Below the pieces are notes generated by a model. It saw nothing but the letters and a program-made list of their open reading frames with translations, searched no databases and had not been told where the DNA came from. Position numbers and translations under genes: made by a program. A DNA stretch of 7,413 bases from Gelidibacter sp035515035 (lineage in GTDB: Bacteria; Bacteroidota; Bacteroidia; Flavobacteriales; Flavobacteriaceae), in assembly GCF_035515035.1 (NCBI RefSeq), contig NZ_DATJCA010000167.1, forward strand, positions 1-7,413, written 5' to 3'. Shown here in pieces: positions 1-5,648 of the stretch (position 1 is its first letter; every line of letters begins with the position of its first letter).

Positions 1-87
1 GACATCTGTTGGAACAGAAATTCCTAAATCGGTTAAACTTTTTTGCAGGCGATCATTAATCCCTAAATCTGAAAACTGTGATGACAT
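1..87 (-). CDS. DEAD-box ATP-dependent RNA helicase, N-terminal fragment
   Basis: Only the first 29 codons are inside the window; the gene continues past the left edge. The translation begins MSSQFSDLGINDRLQKS and reaches GISVPTDV. This is the Q-motif region of DEAD-box RNA helicases: an aromatic residue (Phe5) about 17 residues before a Gly-x-x-x-Pro-Thr-x-x-Gln block, here ending just before the expected Gln. In that family the Q motif recognises the adenine of ATP, and the enzymes remodel RNA in the cytoplasm (ribosome assembly, RNA decay). The ATG at 87-85 is the only sensible start, and a -7-like box lies 15 bases upstream. It is on the same strand as the flavin monooxygenase but 145 bases away, so probably a separate unit. 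The family call rests on a short N-terminus, hence moderate confidence; the subfamily cannot be given. Confidence 0.72.
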   Translation of the reverse strand, partial: MSSQFSDLGINDRLQKSLTDLGISVPTDV

Positions 88-102
88 AAATTATATTTTG
101 CG

Positions 103-110
103 CAAAGATA
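103..110 (-). promoter_or_regulatory. Candidate -7 box of the helicase gene
   Basis: The minus strand reads TATCTTTG, a full match to the Bacteroidetes -7 consensus TAnnTTTG, 15 bases before the helicase ATG. No convincing TTTG -33 element is seen at the usual distance, so the call is tentative. It implies a very short leader. Confidence 0.3.
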
Positions 111-232
111 ACCACACTTTTACACGGAATCACTGCTTTTAGTTGATTAATACGCCCAGCTACACTGATAAGTGTCAGGTAGTACGGAATAGATCTTTAT
201 TTAAATCGCCAATACTGAAGCCTATTAACGGG

Positions 233-1243
233 CTATTCGGCATTTAACTCATCCATGATTTCCGCAAACAACTCGTAAGATCGGATCCGATGGTTGATGT
301 CATAAATATTGGTCACAGCAATCAACTCGTCCGCTTCGGTGTTCTCCAAAAAGTCCCTCACTTGGGCTTTCACCTTTGCCTTGCTTCCCACAAAAGAGTA
401 CTTTAACATTTGATTCACCTGCGGGTGTTGCATGATTTCCCTAAACTCCTGGGTCATGGCCGTTGGAGGTTGCATATACTCCCGTTTGCCGGTAAAAATT
501 CCCAAAAACATTCGGATCAAAGAAGTGGCATAACTTTCCGCTTCCTCATCGGTATCCGCAATGATAATATTGACACCTGCCATGACATAAGGTGCCTTTA
601 GGCGGTCTGACGGTCGGAATTTCTCTCTATAAATGGCTGTGGCCGCTTCCAGATGAATGGTGGCAAAGTGGCTGGCAAAAGCATAAGGCATACCTTTACT
701 GGCCGCTAAATGCGCACTGTCTGTGCTCGAACCTAAAATATAAATGGGTACGTCTACCCCTTCCGCCACGGTAGCTCTAATTTTAGAACGGGCATTGTCA
801 ACAGAAAAATACTGCTGGATGTCTTCAATATCTTTTGGAAACGAATGTGTGGCCTGCATAAAATCAGAACGAATAGCGATGGCAGTTTCTCGGTCCGTTC
901 CCGGAGCTCTTCCTAAACCCAAATCAATACGATTGGGATATAGAGCCCCCAAAGTTCCAAACTGTTCCGCAACAATTAAGGGTGAGTGATTGGGCAGCAT
1001 GATGCCCCCAGAGCCTACGCGAATGGTTTGGGTGCCTTCAGCCACATAGCCAATAAGTACTGTAGTAGCACTACTTCCAATATTCACAGCATTATGATGT
1101 TCTGCCAACCAGAAGCGAGTATATCCAAATTCTTCAACCTTTTGGGCCAGTTTAAGCGAATTGTTAAAAGTTTCTTTGAGACTATGCCCTTCAGAGACCA
1201 ATGCGAGCTCTAAAACGGAATATTTGGTATGTAATGATTTCAT
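233..1243 (-). CDS. LLM-class flavin-dependent oxidoreductase (luciferase-like monooxygenase)
   Basis: Complete 336-residue protein of the bacterial luciferase-like monooxygenase superfamily, close in length and motifs to the YhbW/MsnO8-type branch (about 335 residues). These cytoplasmic TIM-barrel enzymes use reduced FMN (or a related flavin) and oxygen to oxidise small organic substrates; the substrate here cannot be told. Visible motifs are FWLAEHHN at residues 44-51, the RVGSGGIMLPNHSPL strand-loop at 75-89, EQFGTLGALYPNRIDLGLG at 93-111 followed by RAPG, and a C-terminal VGSKAKVKAQVRDFL segment typical of the family end. The ATG at 1243 gives the expected family N-terminus (MKSLHTKYSVLELA), so the start is secure. 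It is flanked by a long non-coding region upstream and by the helicase downstream, with no operon partner that would identify the substrate. No terminator with a T-tract was found after it. Confidence 0.93.
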   Translation of the reverse strand: MKSLHTKYSVLELALVSEGHSLKETFNNSLKLAQKVEEFGYTRFWLAEHHNAVNIGSSATTVLIGYVAEGTQTIRVGSGGIMLPNHSPLIVAEQFGTLGALYPNRIDLGLGRAPGTDRETAIAIRSDFMQATHSFPKDIEDIQQYFSVDNARSKIRATVAEGVDVPIYILGSSTDSAHLAASKGMPYAFASHFATIHLEAATAIYREKFRPSDRLKAPYVMAGVNIIIADTDEEAESYATSLIRMFLGIFTGKREYMQPPTAMTQEFREIMQHPQVNQMLKYSFVGSKAKVKAQVRDFLENTEADELIAVTNIYDINHRIRSYELFAEIMDELNAE

Positions 1244-1733
<490 letters not shown>

Positions 1734-1961
1734 ATGAGTAAAACAACCTTAAAAGTAAACAACAACGGTTCGCTAAGAATAGAAGGCGATTTTCAAATAG
1801 TCGATAAAGATGGAAATGCTTATGACCTTGGTGGTCGTGATGTCATCTCGCTTTGTAGATGTGGCTTATCAGCAAACAAGCCCTTCTGCGACGGCTCACA
1901 CCGTAACCATTTTGAACATGATGCTGTCGCTTTCGCATTACCTCCAAAACCAGGATCGTAG
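1734..1961 (+). CDS. CDGSH iron-sulfur domain protein (small, single-domain)
   Basis: A 75-residue protein with a full CDGSH motif at residues 41-56 (CRCGLSANKPFCDGSH). It fits C-x-C-x2-S-x3-P-x-C-D-G-S-H, so Cys41, Cys43, Cys52 and His56 would bind a labile 2Fe-2S cluster. In the family, the three-Cys one-His cluster serves in electron or cluster transfer and redox sensing; the bacterial single-domain members are soluble and mostly uncharacterised. The first 35 residues form a short beta-rich region (LRIEGDFQIVDKDG) common in bacterial members. No signal peptide or membrane segment is seen, so it is expected in the cytoplasm. There is no Shine-Dalgarno; the leader is A/T-rich and includes the AAT tract. 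It stands alone: the neighbour downstream is convergent. The family call is secure, the physiological role unknown. Confidence 0.93.
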   Translation: MSKTTLKVNNNGSLRIEGDFQIVDKDGNAYDLGGRDVISLCRCGLSANKPFCDGSHRNHFEHDAVAFALPPKPGS

Positions 1962-2092
1962 ATAGATTTTAATAAAACCAATCCAGCTTAAGTCACCATC
2001 AAGGACCTCGAAACCAGTCCAACTGTTACGGGCGGACAAGTTTGCAATATTTGAAGAAGAAATAACCTTTTCAGATCTATGCAAGCATCAGG

Positions 2093-2539
2093 CTAAAACC
2101 CTTGGGCGTGTATAAAATTAGACCTTAAATCCCTTGGACTTTCACCTTTAAGATGTTTAAACGTCCGATTAAAGTGACTTAAGCTTTCGAATCCACTTGG
2201 ATAGGCAATCTGTTTAATCGGCGTTTCTGTAGTCGTTAAAAGCTGACAAACCTTTTCGATCCGCGCAGCATTCAAAAAAGTAACAAACGAATTTCCAACC
2301 GACGATTTAAACCATCTACAAAAAGACTGTGGCACCATATGTGTCCGTTCTGCCATCATATTTAACGTAAGTTTTTTGTCCAGATTTTCAAGGATATAAG
2401 TAATCGCCACCTTAACCTTAAATTTCTGCAGACTATTTGTGGCGTTTAATTTATAGACTTTTGACGACAATCCCACACAATAATCACCATACAAAATCTT
2501 GTTTAGCAGATTTATAAGCGCGCCCACTTGATGTACCAA
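2093..2539 (-). CDS. AraC-family regulator, HTH domain only (N-terminally truncated, possible pseudogene)
   Basis: 148 residues carrying the complete AraC-type DNA-binding domain: first helix-turn-helix around residues 62-81 (MAERTHMVPQSFCRWFKSS), linker helix with RIEKVCQLL, second helix-turn-helix around 109-131, and the family signature GFESLSHFNRTFK followed by GESPRDLR. Bacteroidetes relatives with this type of domain are normally about 280-290 residues with an N-terminal cupin for ligand sensing; that half is missing. The start is TTG, preceded at 5 bases by GGAG. The same frame stays open upstream to a TGA at 2611-2609 and reads like a cupin tail (AAFFETLTG), which suggests 5' truncation of a once longer gene. 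In the second HTH, Pro replaces the usual acidic residue in AYxSGF. It may still bind DNA, but it would lack a sensor. No target can be named. Confidence 0.72.
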   Translation of the reverse strand: MVHQVGALINLLNKILYGDYCVGLSSKVYKLNATNSLQKFKVKVAITYILENLDKKLTLNMMAERTHMVPQSFCRWFKSSVGNSFVTFLNAARIEKVCQLLTTTETPIKQIAYPSGFESLSHFNRTFKHLKGESPRDLRSNFIHAQGF

Positions 2540-2544
2540 TTTAA

Positions 2545-2548
2545 CTCC
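2545..2548 (-). promoter_or_regulatory. GGAG ribosome-binding-like site before the TTG start
   Basis: The minus strand has GGAG five bases before the TTG at 2539. Shine-Dalgarno sequences are uncommon in this phylum and absent before most genes here, so this supports TTG as a usable start but may be chance, because it falls within sequence that itself looks like old coding sequence. Confidence 0.3.
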
Positions 2549-2612
2549 ATAAAAACCGGTTAATGTCTCAAAGAAAGCTGCACTTGGACACTTTGGAGGA
2601 ATGGCAAGTCAA

Positions 2613-2624
2613 CCCGTATACGGG
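2613..2624. repeat. Perfect 12-bp palindrome CCCGTATACGGG
   Basis: A GC-richer perfect inverted repeat without a spacer, about 70 bases upstream of the TTG start of the truncated AraC gene. It could be a dimeric operator or a leftover of the event that removed the cupin half. No T-tract follows on either strand, so it is not a terminator. Confidence 0.45.
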
Positions 2625-2717
2625 CAATTACATATAAATGCTAAAGGTGAATTACCGCTTCCGCCTTATTGTTTTGTCATTTTAAAACCATAGTTCTTTG
2701 CTTTTAGGGCAATAGAA

Positions 2718-3089
2718 TTATTTGTTTTGTAAGTCTTTGACATCTTCATTGGCTAATACAAGTTCGTTGATTAGCGTAGTCAATTGTACCCCAGCGGCAG
2801 TAAGTGCAGTGGCATTAGTTTCAATTAAGAGATTGATTTCAGTTAATTGGGCTTCTTTTTCAGCGTCCGTACGCCCCAATTTGAAACTCTGGATCTCTGC
2901 AAGTTGGGCACTCAAACTTTGTTTCTGTTTTTTCAAATGATCCAACCTAACGCGTTGGTTCCGGATGCTGTTTTCTATAGTGCATACTTTGTGAACAATG
3001 GTCAAACTGTCCAATTGTCTTTTATAATCAATTTGTGCGACTGAGGTTATTGAATAAAACAATAAGATCAATACAATATATGCTTTCAT
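2718..3089 (-). CDS. Secreted coiled-coil protein of unknown function
   Basis: 123 residues. The N-terminus MKAYIVLILLFYSITSVAQ is a clear Sec signal peptide, probably cut after Ala18, so the mature protein is periplasmic or surface-exposed; there is no lipobox cysteine. The mature part is almost entirely helical and polar. Residues about 36-70 and 75-121 show heptad-like spacing of Leu/Ile with Lys, Gln and Glu between, i.e. two coiled-coil helices joined by a short GRTDAEK turn. The single cysteine (Cys36) is near the start of the helix. I recognise no family. It starts at an ATG with a perfect -7 box upstream and is divergent from the small membrane protein; the truncated AraC gene lies downstream on the same strand 178 bases away. 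Possible roles (scaffold, periplasmic spacer) are guesses. Confidence 0.75.
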   Translation of the reverse strand: MKAYIVLILLFYSITSVAQIDYKRQLDSLTIVHKVCTIENSIRNQRVRLDHLKKQKQSLSAQLAEIQSFKLGRTDAEKEAQLTEINLLIETNATALTAAGVQLTTLINELVLANEDVKDLQNK

Positions 3090-3112
3090 TTTAGGTGATA
3101 TTTATCAACCTG

Positions 3113-3120
3113 CAAAATTA
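3113..3120 (-). promoter_or_regulatory. Candidate -7 box of the coiled-coil protein gene
   Basis: The minus strand reads TAATTTTG, a full TAnnTTTG match, 23 bases before the ATG at 3089. Between box and start lies an inverted repeat TGATA-TT-TATCA (3096-3107), and upstream are two AAGTGAT copies (plus strand 3141-3147 and 3163-3169) exactly 22 bases apart. A -33 TTTG is not evident. Confidence 0.4.
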
Positions 3121-3289
3121 TACAATTTCCTATGCTTAAAAAGTGATTTGCTAGGTATTTTCAAGTGATACTCAAAGTTTTAGGACAAAGATCGTAACAT
3201 GGATTAAAAACCCTTGGTATTACTGATAATAATCATGTTTTTTGATACCTTTATACTATAGTTTTACCAAAAATCAAAACAAAATAAAC

Positions 3290-3439
3290 ATGTATCAACC
3301 TTTACTTTTAGATGCCAACTGGAACAACGGTGTCTTTATGATTGTCATTTTTGCAATAGTTTGTGTCACTTTGGTGGGCATTCTCATTAACTTTATGATG
3401 AGTGGTAAGAAAAAAGAGGATTCAGATACCCCTGAATAA
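3290..3439 (+). CDS. Small single-pass membrane protein, 49 residues
   Basis: Begins MYQPLLLDANWNNGVF, has one hydrophobic segment at about residues 15-36 (FMIVIFAIVCVTLVGILINFMM), then a basic and acidic tail SGKKKEDSDTPE. The positive residues just after the helix suggest an inner-membrane protein with a cytoplasmic C-terminus. I chose the ATG at 3290; an in-frame TTG at 3242 would add 16 polar residues but would lie across the candidate -7 boxes TACCTTTA (3246-3253) and TAGTTTTA (3259-3266). The A-rich leader AAAACAAAATAAAC is typical for this phylum. No family recognised. It is divergent from the coiled-coil gene and convergent with the DUF2490 gene. The size and unbroken amphipathic logic make it likely real, though short ORFs are always uncertain. 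Confidence 0.65.
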   Translation: MYQPLLLDANWNNGVFMIVIFAIVCVTLVGILINFMMSGKKKEDSDTPE

Positions 3440-3570
3440 TTTCAATTTTCTTGTTTAATCGGCTTTGATCGTGGCAGCAATAGTTTTCCATCTCGTTTGG
3501 AATGATAAAGATGCCGCTAAATTTTTATGCCTTAATTTTAAACAAAAACCCTGACGAGTATTGATTCGTT

Positions 3571-4251
3571 CTAGAGGGTGATTCCCAAGTTCACCAATAA
3601 GAAGAGCTCATGGATTAGATCCTGTGTATAATCTTCCAATTGGTACTCTGAGCCCACTTCAAGTTTAGTTTTATAATTTATCGACCATCCTATCCGTACT
3701 CCCAATCGTTGCTCAAATTCTGGTTTTTGGGAGTTCGCCAGTTCTAAAAGACATTCAGTTTCGGCTTTTAGGTAAGGTTGGGACGATTTTCCTTCAGATA
3801 GTGGAAATGTATACCCCAACCGATATCTCATTCGGTGTTTGGTCTCTGATGCGTAAAATCGTTGCTCTACTTTAAAACGATGTTTGGTGTTGAATTTTGA
3901 ATTATTTGGGGTATAAACAAACTGTTCCTGAAGCCTAAATTCATTTTCTTCATCCCGATCAAAGGCTTGTTCTATTCGGTATTGTAACCCAAAACCCAAG
4001 GCGTATTCGAGATGAACCTGGAATTCTGACCTATGGGACAGATCAATTTGTTTGACCTGATAGTTCATCTCGCCCTCTCTATAAATGATGTTCCTATTTT
4101 CAACTCCAAAACTCTGGGAGTAGTTTGATGATATTTGATAGGATATCTCTATTGAGGGTTCAAAATAAGCTTTAAATTGTGCTTGTGATTTTAATGTAAA
4201 AAACACCACAAAAGCGGCGATAATGATAAAATGGGATCGGGTTTTTGCCAT
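3571..4251 (-). CDS. DUF2490 family protein, predicted outer-membrane beta-barrel
   Basis: 226 residues from the ATG at 4251. The N-terminus MAKTRSHFIIIAAFVVFFTLKSQAQ is a signal peptide, probably cut after Ala24. The mature part alternates polar and aromatic or hydrophobic residues in short strands. It has the DUF2490 hallmarks HRFKVEQRF (124-132), RMRYRLGYTFPL (140-151), YLKAETE (160-166) and EQRLGVRIGW (180-189), and a closing HELFLLVNLGITL. The family is common in Bacteroidetes and thought to form outer-membrane barrels; no function is established. A start at 4296 would also be open but lies inside the terminator hairpin of the preceding gene and buries the signal peptide behind 15 residues, so I reject it. 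It follows the PepSY-like gene on the same strand. Expression may come from readthrough or from a weak TCAATTTG box just upstream of the ATG. Confidence 0.85.
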   Translation of the reverse strand: MAKTRSHFIIIAAFVVFFTLKSQAQFKAYFEPSIEISYQISSNYSQSFGVENRNIIYREGEMNYQVKQIDLSHRSEFQVHLEYALGFGLQYRIEQAFDRDEENEFRLQEQFVYTPNNSKFNTKHRFKVEQRFYASETKHRMRYRLGYTFPLSEGKSSQPYLKAETECLLELANSQKPEFEQRLGVRIGWSINYKTKLEVGSEYQLEDYTQDLIHELFLLVNLGITL

Positions 4252-4269
4252 GTGGTTTTTCAAATTGAT

Positions 4270-4303
4270 AAAAAAGGGACTGGAAACTTGTTCCAATCCC
4301 TTT
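4270..4303 (-). terminator. Rho-independent terminator after the PepSY-like gene
   Basis: On the minus strand AAAGGGA and TGGAA pair with TTCCA and TCCCTTT around a 5-base loop, with one mismatch, and six Ts follow the stem (4275-4270). The hairpin arms are 4273-4285 and 4291-4303. It lies 38 bases after the PepSY-like stop codon and before the DUF2490 start, so it should make the PepSY-like transcript mostly monocistronic. The stem is also fairly symmetric, but the plus-strand T run is only TTT, and no plus-strand gene ends here. Confidence 0.85.
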
Positions 4304-4340
4304 CACTACTAATTACTAATCAACTTCACTTTGAAAAAAA

Positions 4341-4784
4341 TCAGTCTTCTATATCACTTAATAGGCTACCTGAAGCATCTACAATAAGCTTTCGCTCTTT
4401 AGACCAGCCCTTTTCGATTTCCACTTCATAAGTTTTCTTACCCGCTTCTTCACGGACTTCTACAGAGTCAATTTTATAATCGGCATATTTCGTCTTAACG
4501 GCAGAAGCAACTGCGGATGGCAATTCAGCTTCAGAAATTTCTATTTTTGATTTGATAATTTTTCCTTCGGCGTCATACCAAACGTCATGATCCATTTTAT
4601 TGATTTCGAACTCCACCTTAAAGTGGTCCCCTTTCTTTTCCCATTCCACATCCGTAACATTTGTATAGGATGAATTGAAAATGGATTGCAAATTTTGGGG
4701 TACTTCATCTGTTTTTAAATCTTGTGCACTTACTGCTGCTGTGGCAAACAATAATAGTGCGGCTATTTTTAAATTTTTCATCAT
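4341..4784 (-). CDS. Secreted PepSY-like domain protein
   Basis: 147 residues. The signal peptide MMKNLKIAALLLFATAAVSA is probably cut after Ala20, before Gln21, placing the protein in the periplasm. The mature part matches the PepSY-like (beta-lactamase-inhibitor-like) fold found in many small Bacteroidetes secreted proteins. It has two tandem halves: a first helix and sheet ending VEWEKKGDHFKVEFEI...VWYDAEGKII (47-77), and a second ending VEVREEAGKKTYEVEIEKG...RKLIVDASGSLL (108-142). It is strongly acidic. Related PepSY domains are proposed to bind or inhibit partner proteins in the envelope, but no partner is established. The second Met at 4781 is an equally good start. It is divergent from the response-regulator operon and shares that operon's 22-bp promoter element, so it is probably a target and perhaps a feedback modulator of the kinase. 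Confidence 0.9.
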   Translation of the reverse strand: MMKNLKIAALLLFATAAVSAQDLKTDEVPQNLQSIFNSSYTNVTDVEWEKKGDHFKVEFEINKMDHDVWYDAEGKIIKSKIEISEAELPSAVASAVKTKYADYKIDSVEVREEAGKKTYEVEIEKGWSKERKLIVDASGSLLSDIED

Positions 4785-4804
4785 GTATCGTTTTAAATTA
4801 TAAA

Positions 4805-4840
4805 CAAAGAAAGTATTGAAAACTGGAATGAATTAGGAAT
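4805..4840 (-). promoter_or_regulatory. PepSY-like gene promoter with 11-bp direct-repeat element
   Basis: Reading on the minus strand, 4840-4830 is ATTCCTAATTC and 4829-4819 is ATTCCAGTTTT, a tandem repeat of ATTCC with 11-bp period. After 6 bases comes TTTCTTTG (4812-4805), one mismatch from TAnnTTTG, and 20 bases later the start codon. The 22-bp element matches the response-regulator promoter copy in 16 of 22 positions at identical distance to the -7 box. Likely an activator site of the adjacent regulator; this is inferred. Confidence 0.6.
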
Positions 4841-4913
4841 TAAGTACGATCATTAGTTAAGTTTTTCCTAAAACTAATGCACCTTAACGTCCATCGCAGG
4901 ATTCTTTTTCTTT

Positions 4914-4960
4914 ATTTTAGAGGCATTCCCAAATGATTTTAGATTTCAGTATTACAATTG
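4914..4960 (+). promoter_or_regulatory. Response-regulator operon promoter with tandem 11-bp elements
   Basis: 4925-4935 is ATTCCCAAATG and 4936-4946 is ATTTTAGATTT; after 6 bases comes TACAATTG (4953-4960), one mismatch from TAnnTTTG, and 16 bases later the ATG. A further 11-mer, ATTTTAGAGGC (4914-4924), sits immediately upstream in the same phase and matches the second half in 8 of 11 positions, so there may be three tandem half-sites. No TTTG occurs at -33, as expected of an activator-dependent promoter. Suggests autoregulation. Confidence 0.65.
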
Positions 4961-4976
4961 CCAAAAATACCCTAAG

Positions 4977-5648
4977 ATGAAACTGCTGATTATAGAAGAT
5001 GAACCTGAGATGCTGGAGAATATGGCGCAAACTTTGGAGCGCGAGCATTACATTGTAGAAACAGCTTCTAATTACAAAACGGCACGGCAAAAAATTGCAG
5101 TTTACGATTATGATTGTATTTTGTTGGATATCAATCTTCCGGACGGTAATGGGCTTGAACTTTTAAAAGAATTGAAATTAAGCGGAAAGGATGAAGGCGT
5201 CATTATCGTGTCCGCAAAGGATTCTTTAAACGACCGATTGGAAGGTCTCAATTTGGGAGCAGATGATTATTTGCCTAAGCCTTTCCATATGGCGGAATTA
5301 CATGCCCGAGTAAAAGCGGTTCTTAGACGGCGCCATTTTGATGGAAACCCACAAATCCATATCGGAAACGTGTGCATCCATCCTGAAAGCAGACAGGTGA
5401 CCATCGACACTAACGACATTGTGCTTAACAGAAAGGAATATGATATATTAATGTATCTCATCACTAATAAAACAAGATTAGTAACCAAATCGGCCTTGGC
5501 AGAGCACGTTTGGGGCGATCATATTGATCAATCCGATAGTTTTGATTTTATTTATTCGCAAATCAAGAACCTGCGCAAAAAACTGGAACATGCCAACATC
5601 AGCATTGAGGCCGTATATGGCGTAGGCTACAAACTAGAGATCCTCTAA
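4977..5648 (+). CDS. OmpR/PhoB-family response regulator
   Basis: 223 residues in the usual two-domain layout. The receiver domain (1-117) begins MKLLIIEDE with acidic residues Glu7 and Asp8 for Mg2+, the phospho-acceptor Asp51 in LLDINLPDG, Ser79 in IIVSAKD and Lys101 in DDYLPKPF. All conserved residues are present, so it should be phosphorylated normally. The C-terminal winged-helix DNA-binding domain (about 126-222) shows LNRKEYDILMYLI, the recognition-helix region SDSFDFIYSQIKNLRKKL and the terminal YGVGYKLE hairpin. It binds DNA in the cytoplasm, and members of the family typically bind tandem direct repeats with about 11-bp period. Such repeats are seen in front of this gene, the PepSY-like gene and the SdiA-regulated-like gene. 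It overlaps the kinase gene by one base (TAATG), so the two are translationally coupled. No specific named regulator can be assigned. Confidence 0.96.
   Translation: MKLLIIEDEPEMLENMAQTLEREHYIVETASNYKTARQKIAVYDYDCILLDINLPDGNGLELLKELKLSGKDEGVIIVSAKDSLNDRLEGLNLGADDYLPKPFHMAELHARVKAVLRRRHFDGNPQIHIGNVCIHPESRQVTIDTNDIVLNRKEYDILMYLITNKTRLVTKSALAEHVWGDHIDQSDSFDFIYSQIKNLRKKLEHANISIEAVYGVGYKLEIL

Noticed and set aside
162..175. Small hairpin ACACT-GATA-AGTGT between helicase and monooxygenase genes
   Set aside because: Five-base stem without a T-tract on either strand; too weak to call a terminator.
410..1213. Four plus-strand reading frames opposite the flavin monooxygenase
   Set aside because: They overlap an unmistakable minus-strand gene, have no family features and no promoter or A-rich start leader.
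2722..3044. Two plus-strand reading frames opposite the coiled-coil protein
   Set aside because: Antisense shadows; the minus-strand frame has a signal peptide and a proper -7 box, these have neither.
3242..3289. TTG start extending the small membrane protein by 16 residues
   Set aside because: It would place the start on the likely promoter boxes, and the added residues are polar without pattern; the ATG at 3290 has a typical A-rich leader.
4231..4431. Plus-strand reading frame across the terminator and the PepSY-like 3' end
   Set aside because: It runs through a hairpin and antisense to two signal-peptide genes; composition does not resemble a real protein.
5267..5488. Minus-strand reading frame inside the response regulator
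   Set aside because: Shadow of a gene with all conserved receiver residues; no independent support.
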